Below, piece after piece: positions 1-5,422 of a stretch of DNA of 5,422 bases. The position numbers and the translations under genes were made by a program. Within the stretch, counting starts at the first letter, position 1, and every line of letters begins with the position of its first letter. Location of the stretch: the NCBI GenBank assembly GCA_026389955.1, contig JAPLGY010000337.1, positions 1 through 5,422 on the forward strand. The letters are read 5' to 3'. Under the pieces are notes generated by a model that saw nothing but the letters and a program-made list of their open reading frames with translations, was not told where the DNA came from and did no database searches. This DNA comes from Caldilinea sp. Lineage in GTDB: Bacteria > Chloroflexota > Anaerolineae > Caldilineales > Caldilineaceae.

Positions 1-1104
1 CATGGCGTGCAGCTGGCGCGCATGGGGCACGAACTGCTGGCGCTGGTTGAAAAGGCGGAGATTCCGGTGGTCACCACCCTGCTGGGTACCGGCAACATCC
101 CCGAGAGCCATCCGCTGAGCCTGGGGATGGGGGGGATGCACGGCGAGGCCTACGCCAACCAGGCGGTGCAGTCCTGCGATGTGTTGATCGCGGTTGGGAT
201 GCGTTTCGACGACCGCATCACCGGCCGGCTGGACAAATTTGCCAAACAGGCCAAGGTCATCCACTTCGAGCTGGATCGGGCGGAGGTCGGCAAAAATATC
301 GTGCCCGATGTGCCGGTGATCGGCGACCTGGCGGAGACGTTGCCGGCGCTGCTGCCGCTGATCGAAGAGCGCCGCCACCAGCCCTGGCTGCAGCAGCTCA
401 AGGAGTGGAAGGGAGAGACGGCCCAGACCGACATCCTCAACTACGAAGTCGACGAACTGATCCCGCCCTATGTGATTCGCCAGCTCTGGTTTGCCACCCA
501 CAACGCTCCGGGCGGTCCGCCGATCATCGTGACCGACGTCGGCCAGCACCAGATGTGGGAGTGCCAGTATTTCACGCACGACCATGTGGGGCAGCTGCTC
601 ACCAGCGGCGGGTTGGGGACGATGGGCTTTGCCCTGCCGGCGGCCATCGGTGCCCAGATGGCCTACCCCGATCGGCTGGTCTGGGCCGTGGCCGGCGACG
701 GCGGCTTTCAGATGACGCTGCAGGAGCTGGCTGTGATCAAACAGGAGCACAACCTGCCGGTCAAGGTCGCAATCATCAACAACGGCTTTCTGGGCATGGT
801 GCGTCAGTGGCAGCAGTTTTTTTACGACAAACGCTACACAGGCACGCCGGTCTGGTCGCCTGATTTCGTCCAGCTGGCTGCGGCCTATCAGATTCCGGCG
901 CTGGCAGTGACCCGACCCGACGAAGTAGGGCCTGCCCTGGAGAAGGCGATCGCGACCCCAGGCCCTTTCTTGATCGACTTCCGGGTCAAAGAAGAGGTGA
1001 ACGTCTATCCGATGGTGGCACCCGGTGCAGCGGTCGACCAGTTGATTCGCCGCCCCAAGCCTGCCGTCATGCAAGAATACAGCGGTGTGCAGCCGAGTTG
1101 GTAA
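1..1104 (+). CDS. ilvB: Acetolactate synthase (AHAS) large catalytic subunit, 3' part
   Basis: This encodes the thiamine diphosphate-dependent enzyme that condenses two pyruvates to acetolactate, or pyruvate with 2-oxobutyrate, as the first common step of valine, leucine and isoleucine synthesis in the cytoplasm. The frame is open from the first base (His-Gly-Val...), and 367 codons precede the TAA. The family is usually about 560-600 residues, so roughly 200 N-terminal residues, including the pyrimidine-binding domain with the catalytic Glu, lie outside the window. The visible part starts in the central domain ([30 protein letters not shown], about residues 1-125). It continues into the pyrophosphate-binding domain: [22 protein letters not shown], then GDG at 694-702 and NN at 778-783, the classic GDG-X25-NN cofactor/Mg2+ motif. 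A Trp codon at 808-810 (GMVRQWQ) matches the site known for herbicide sensitivity. The end ([18 protein letters not shown]) is typical. A GTG at 7 is internal, not a start. ilvN follows after 25 bases. Confidence 0.97.
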   Translation, partial: HGVQLARMGHELLALVEKAEIPVVTTLLGTGNIPESHPLSLGMGGMHGEAYANQAVQSCDVLIAVGMRFDDRITGRLDKFAKQAKVIHFELDRAEVGKNIVPDVPVIGDLAETLPALLPLIEERRHQPWLQQLKEWKGETAQTDILNYEVDELIPPYVIRQLWFATHNAPGGPPIIVTDVGQHQMWECQYFTHDHVGQLLTSGGLGTMGFALPAAIGAQMAYPDRLVWAVAGDGGFQMTLQELAVIKQEHNLPVKVAIINNGFLGMVRQWQQFFYDKRYTGTPVWSPDFVQLAAAYQIPALAVTRPDEVGPALEKAIATPGPFLIDFRVKEEVNVYPMVAPGAAVDQLIRRPKPAVMQEYSGVQPSW

Positions 1105-1117
1105 CCACAAACAAGAC

Positions 1118-1123
1118 AGAGGG
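1118..1123 (+). promoter_or_regulatory. Ribosome binding site of ilvN
   Basis: The purine-rich AGAGGG ends six bases before the ATG at 1130. It decides the start. The same frame is open upstream to a GTG at 1085, but that start would overlap the end of ilvB and would add 15 residues ahead of the ACT domain that the family does not have. Confidence 0.7.
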
Positions 1124-1129
1124 TGGACG

Positions 1130-1702
1130 ATGAAATACACATTGATTGCCTGGATGCGGGACAAGCCCGGTGTGTTGAGCCGGGTGGCGGGGATGATGCG
1201 GCGCCGCAATTTTAATATCGACAGCCTGCAGGTTGGCCACAGCGAAGCGCCCGGGATCAGCCGGATGACCTTTGTGGTGGACGGCAACGACCGGATGGTC
1301 GACCAGGTCATCCAGCAACTGCGCAAGCTGGTTGACGTCACGCAGGTGGAGAACATCTCGGAACAGCCGATCGTGGCGCGCGAGATGGCGATGGTGCGGG
1401 TTGCGACCAACGCCGACACGCGGGCGGAGATCGTTCAGATCGTCAACATTTACCGCGGCGAGATCGTCGACGTGGCACTTGACTCGATGATCGTCCAGAT
1501 CGTCGGTTCGGAAGATCGGGTGGCGTCGCTGGTCGATCTATTGGACAACTTTGGCATTCTCGAGATGGTGCGCACCGGGCCAGTGGCGATGGCGCGCGGG
1601 CGTCTTGAGCGTTCTCGGCGGCGGGGGACGGCGGTCTGGCGCGCCCAGGCCGATGGCCGTGATGCGGTCTCGACCGAGCGCTTCAAGACCGGGGGAGTGT
1701 AG
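1130..1702 (+). CDS. ilvN: Acetolactate synthase small (regulatory) subunit, ACT domain
   Basis: This is the regulatory partner of the IlvB catalytic subunit. It raises its activity and gives end-product (valine-type) feedback inhibition. The 190-residue protein starts with an ACT domain at about residues 3-75 ([26 protein letters not shown], then SRMTFVVDG). Gly14 and Asn29 fall at the positions known to contact valine in E. coli IlvH; Asp11 replaces the E. coli Asn11, a common variant. The C-terminal ALS-type domain is at about 82-158 ([35 protein letters not shown]). The family normally ends near that last motif (E. coli IlvH has 163 residues). Here about 32 further residues follow, Arg-rich and hydrophilic with no motif I know. 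The gene lies 25 bases after ilvB, as expected for two subunits made together. Naming it ilvN rather than ilvH is a convention only. Confidence 0.96.
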   Translation: MKYTLIAWMRDKPGVLSRVAGMMRRRNFNIDSLQVGHSEAPGISRMTFVVDGNDRMVDQVIQQLRKLVDVTQVENISEQPIVAREMAMVRVATNADTRAEIVQIVNIYRGEIVDVALDSMIVQIVGSEDRVASLVDLLDNFGILEMVRTGPVAMARGRLERSRRRGTAVWRAQADGRDAVSTERFKTGGV

Positions 1703-1727
1703 CGGTCAAGGGGGGCCGGTCTGAAGC
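1680..1727 (+). other. Hairpin spanning the ilvN stop codon
   Basis: GCTTCAAGACCGG (1680-1692) can pair with CCGGTCTGAAGC (1716-1727): 12 base pairs with one bulged A at 1686 and a 23-base loop that contains the ilvN TAG. No T-run follows, so it is not a canonical intrinsic terminator. It could be a transcript processing or stability element, or a partial Rho-type stop that lowers ilvC expression relative to ilvBN. The pairing is visible; the role is inferred. Confidence 0.4.
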
Positions 1728-1750
1728 TGTCGGGCGCCCTTTGCATCTTT

Positions 1751-1763
1751 GCCGCTCTGCGGC
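1751..1763 (+). other. Small GC hairpin in the ilvN-ilvC gap
   Basis: GCCGC-TCT-GCGGC is a perfect 5-bp stem with a 3-base loop, followed by TACGTTTTAACG. The short T-run begins four bases after the stem. This resembles a weak intrinsic terminator or attenuator, but the stem is short and the T-run is only four bases. The rest of the 113-base gap holds no small ORF beginning with ATG. Confidence 0.25.
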
Positions 1764-1802
1764 TACGTTTTAACGCTGACAATTCACAAACCATTCAACA
1801 GC

Positions 1803-1808
1803 AGGAAG
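1803..1808 (+). promoter_or_regulatory. Ribosome binding site of ilvC
   Basis: AGGAAG, extending to AGGAAGAG, ends seven bases before the ATG at 1816. It is a strong Shine-Dalgarno match and supports the start at MAKIFYENQ, which agrees with the usual start of class I reductoisomerases. Confidence 0.75.
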
Positions 1809-1815
1809 AGCAATC

Positions 1816-2820
<1,005 letters not shown>

Positions 2821-2837
2821 GGGTGTCGGCAGTTGGG

Positions 2838-2844
2838 AAGGGGG
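2838..2844 (+). promoter_or_regulatory. Ribosome binding site of leuA
   Basis: AAGGGGG ends five bases before the ATG at 2850. It supports a start that gives LeuA a 44-residue N-terminal extension. The alternative is a GTG at 2979, just before [12 protein letters not shown], which would give a family-typical start but has no clear Shine-Dalgarno sequence. Confidence 0.55.
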
Positions 2845-2849
2845 AATCC

Positions 2850-4625
<1,776 letters not shown>

Positions 4626-4635
4626 AGGGGCGGGG

Positions 4636-4682
4636 CTCCTTCTGGCAGCGCCGCAGTCTTTCTGGGGCGCTACCAGAAGGGG
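4636..4682 (+). terminator. Putative bidirectional terminator hairpin between leuA and the convergent oxidase gene
   Basis: CCTTCTGG (4638-4645) pairs with CCAGAAGG (4673-4680), and AGCGCC (4647-4652) with GGCGCT (4666-4671). They are separated by one C-A mismatch, and a G-C and a G-T pair extend the base. The stem is about 16 pairs with a 13-base loop and begins 10 bases after the leuA stop. It sits where two convergent transcripts meet and covers the stop codon of the minus-strand gene. Neither side has a T-run, so it may act only as a structural or Rho-assisted stop. The fold is visible; termination is inferred. Confidence 0.45.
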
Positions 4683-4714
4683 GTGAGTGTGGGCGGGGCA
4701 GCGCTGCCAGAAGG
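4638..4714. repeat. Cluster of a 14-base repeat: one inverted and two direct copies
   Basis: GCGCTGCCAGAAGG occurs exactly at 4701-4714, as GCGCTACCAGAAGG (one change) at 4667-4680, and as its exact reverse complement at 4638-4651. A degraded further copy, CTTTCTGGGGCGC, lies at 4658-4670. The direct copies are 34 bases apart. The last copy overlaps a perfect 12-base palindrome, GGCAGCGCTGCC (4697-4708). The first copy can pair with either of the other two, giving alternative folds. Part of the cluster is translated as the C-terminal tail of the minus-strand gene. Confidence 0.7.
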
Positions 4715-5422
4715 CCGGGGGCTTCCCCCCCGATAGCCGGGGTGTCCTTCCCCGCCGGGCAGCCCCTGTTCGATCAGCGCTATCTTGTCCCGGTGAATTT
4801 TGCTGGGCGGGCCGCCGAAACGTGAGCGCGCAAAGAGGCTGATGTCGTGGCGCGACTGCTGGCGTTCGGCCAGGTCGGCCAGAATTTCGCCGATCACGCT
4901 GGCAAATTTGTAGCCGTGGCCAGAGCAGGCCGAGGCAAAGCTGACCTGTGGAAACTCAGGGTGCAGGTCGACGATGAAGTGGCCGTCGGGCGCGTTGGTG
5001 AACATGCATTCCTTGAGCGTCAGGGTTGGGCCGGTAGCCCGTGGAAAATAGCGCGCCGCAAACTCGCGCAGCAGCTCCTCATCTGCCCGGCTGGGCCCCC
5101 GCCGGATCTGGTCGGGCCGCCCCTGTTCTTCCAAATGGTGGTACTTGCCAAATTTGAAGCCGGGCACCCCAAAGACGGGAAAGCCGTAAAAGCGTCCTTC
5201 GTCGACCAGACAGTTGAAGACCGGAAAACTGTCCGGCTGAAAATACTCGGGCCGCTCGGGCTGCATCCAGATCAGCACCTGCAGCTCGGGGGTGCCGGTC
5301 TCGTAGTCGGAGCGCACCGAGACCACTCCCGGCAGGGCTTTGAGCATGCCCATCGCCTCGCCCGCCAGCTTGGAAAGCACAACGAGGTCGTGGCCCGCAA
5401 GAGAAATATCAAGCTGCTTCCC
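4670..5422 (-). CDS. Flavin-dependent N-methyltryptophan/sarcosine oxidase-like protein (SolA family), C-terminal half, 5' end outside window
   Basis: This is a probable FAD amine oxidase of the monomeric sarcosine oxidase / N-methyltryptophan oxidase group, which demethylates secondary amino acids and makes H2O2. The frame is open to the right edge, giving 250 visible residues. Counting from the first full codon at 5422, the recognisable family sequence runs from about residue 49 (QVLIWMQPERPEYF, FPVF, RFYGFP) to SRF (codon 4817-4819). Key residues are a Lys in GFKFGKYHH (codon 5153-5155), equivalent to the oxygen-activating Lys265 of Bacillus sarcosine oxidase, and Cys in KECMFTNAPDGHF (codon 5006-5008), the covalent flavin attachment site. 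FIVDLHPEFPQV and CSGHGYKFASVIGEI also match. The N-terminal Rossmann FAD domain is missing. The upstream end (about 5276-5422) does not match this family and is described separately. A 48-residue tail after SRF runs into the repeat cluster. The GTG at 5378-5380 is probably not the true start. The substrate cannot be told from sequence. Confidence 0.85.
   Translation of the reverse strand, partial: GKQLDISLAGHDLVVLSKLAGEAMGMLKALPGVVSVRSDYETGTPELQVLIWMQPERPEYFQPDSFPVFNCLVDEGRFYGFPVFGVPGFKFGKYHHLEEQGRPDQIRRGPSRADEELLREFAARYFPRATGPTLTLKECMFTNAPDGHFIVDLHPEFPQVSFASACSGHGYKFASVIGEILADLAERQQSRHDISLFARSRFGGPPSKIHRDKIALIEQGLPGGEGHPGYRGGSPRPSGSAAPPTLTPFW
5276..5422 (-). pseudogene. Fragment resembling an RND (HAE1/AcrB-type) efflux transporter, fused in frame to the oxidase
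   Basis: The 49 codons read from the right edge contain DISLAGHDLVVLSKLAGEA, LKALPGVVSVRSDYETG and TPELQV. This matches, from family knowledge, a periplasmic stretch of RND transporters of the form '(I)xLxGxDLxxLxxLAxxLxxxLxxIPGVxDVRSxxExGxPELQV'. In a true sarcosine oxidase the same place should hold the end of the FAD domain with an 'AGAW'-like motif before 'RQV', and none is visible. Its first codons also use CTT for leucine (three of the first four), which is rare elsewhere in the window. The reading passes without a stop into the oxidase near 5270-5287. It is most likely an assembly chimera, possibly a real recombination. Calling it a pseudogene fragment is a placeholder for that uncertainty. 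Confidence 0.55.

Noticed and set aside
1741..1769. Possible internal promoter before ilvC: TTGCAT, 17-base spacer, TACGTT
   Set aside because: The -10 box matches only three of six consensus bases, and the spacer is occupied by a GC hairpin. It is too weak to annotate without transcript start data.
1703..1815. Leader-peptide attenuator or T-box before ilvC
   Set aside because: There is no ATG-initiated leader ORF rich in Leu, Ile or Val codons and no recognisable T-box sequence. Such a leader, if present, would be upstream of ilvB outside the window.
5279..5284. CTGCAG (PstI) at the oxidase/RND junction as a sign of a cloning chimera
   Set aside because: CTGCAG occurs at several other places in this window (for example near 391, 1228, 2299 and 2650), so its presence at the junction is not informative by itself.

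Overview
The window is a high-GC bacterial fragment, clearly well above 60% GC by eye with strong G/C third-position bias. It carries most of a branched-chain amino acid operon on the plus strand, in the order ilvB (3' part), ilvN, ilvC, leuA. A convergent flavin oxidase gene on the minus strand runs off the right edge. Both ends are cut inside genes, so this may be a whole short contig. The style of the proteins (IlvN opening, cyanobacteria/Chloroflexi-type IlvC, LeuA opening, SolA-like oxidase) fits a Chloroflexota or similar deep-branching, mainly environmental lineage. That is an impression from memory of the families, not a database result.

Layout. Bases 1-1104 encode the last 367 residues of the acetolactate synthase catalytic subunit. 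Bases 1130-1702 encode its ACT-domain regulatory subunit. A 113-base gap follows, with two hairpin-forming stretches. Bases 1816-2820 encode a class I ketol-acid reductoisomerase. After 29 bases comes 2-isopropylmalate synthase at 2850-4625. The convergent junction at about 4626-4715 is dense in copies of one 14-base inverted/direct repeat that can form a terminator-like hairpin. Bases 4670-5422 (minus) encode the C-terminal half of a sarcosine / N-methyltryptophan oxidase-like flavoprotein.

How the genes work together. IlvB and IlvN condense two pyruvates (or pyruvate plus 2-oxobutyrate) to acetohydroxyacids. IlvC isomerises and reduces these toward valine and isoleucine. LeuA draws 2-oxoisovalerate from the valine branch into leucine synthesis. 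ilvD, ilvE and leuBCD are not in the window, so the run stops at leuA. The first three steps and the leucine branch point are co-directional with short gaps, and very probably form one transcription unit whose promoter lies upstream of the window.

The main oddity is at the right edge. The visible upstream part of the flavin oxidase reading frame (about 5276-5422) does not look like that family. It reads like a periplasmic stretch of an RND (HAE1/AcrB-type) efflux transporter, joined in frame to the oxidase. A chimeric assembly is the simplest explanation; a real recombination is the alternative. I did not find a convincing new biological system here; the rest is ordinary core metabolism with a few structural details worth checking.
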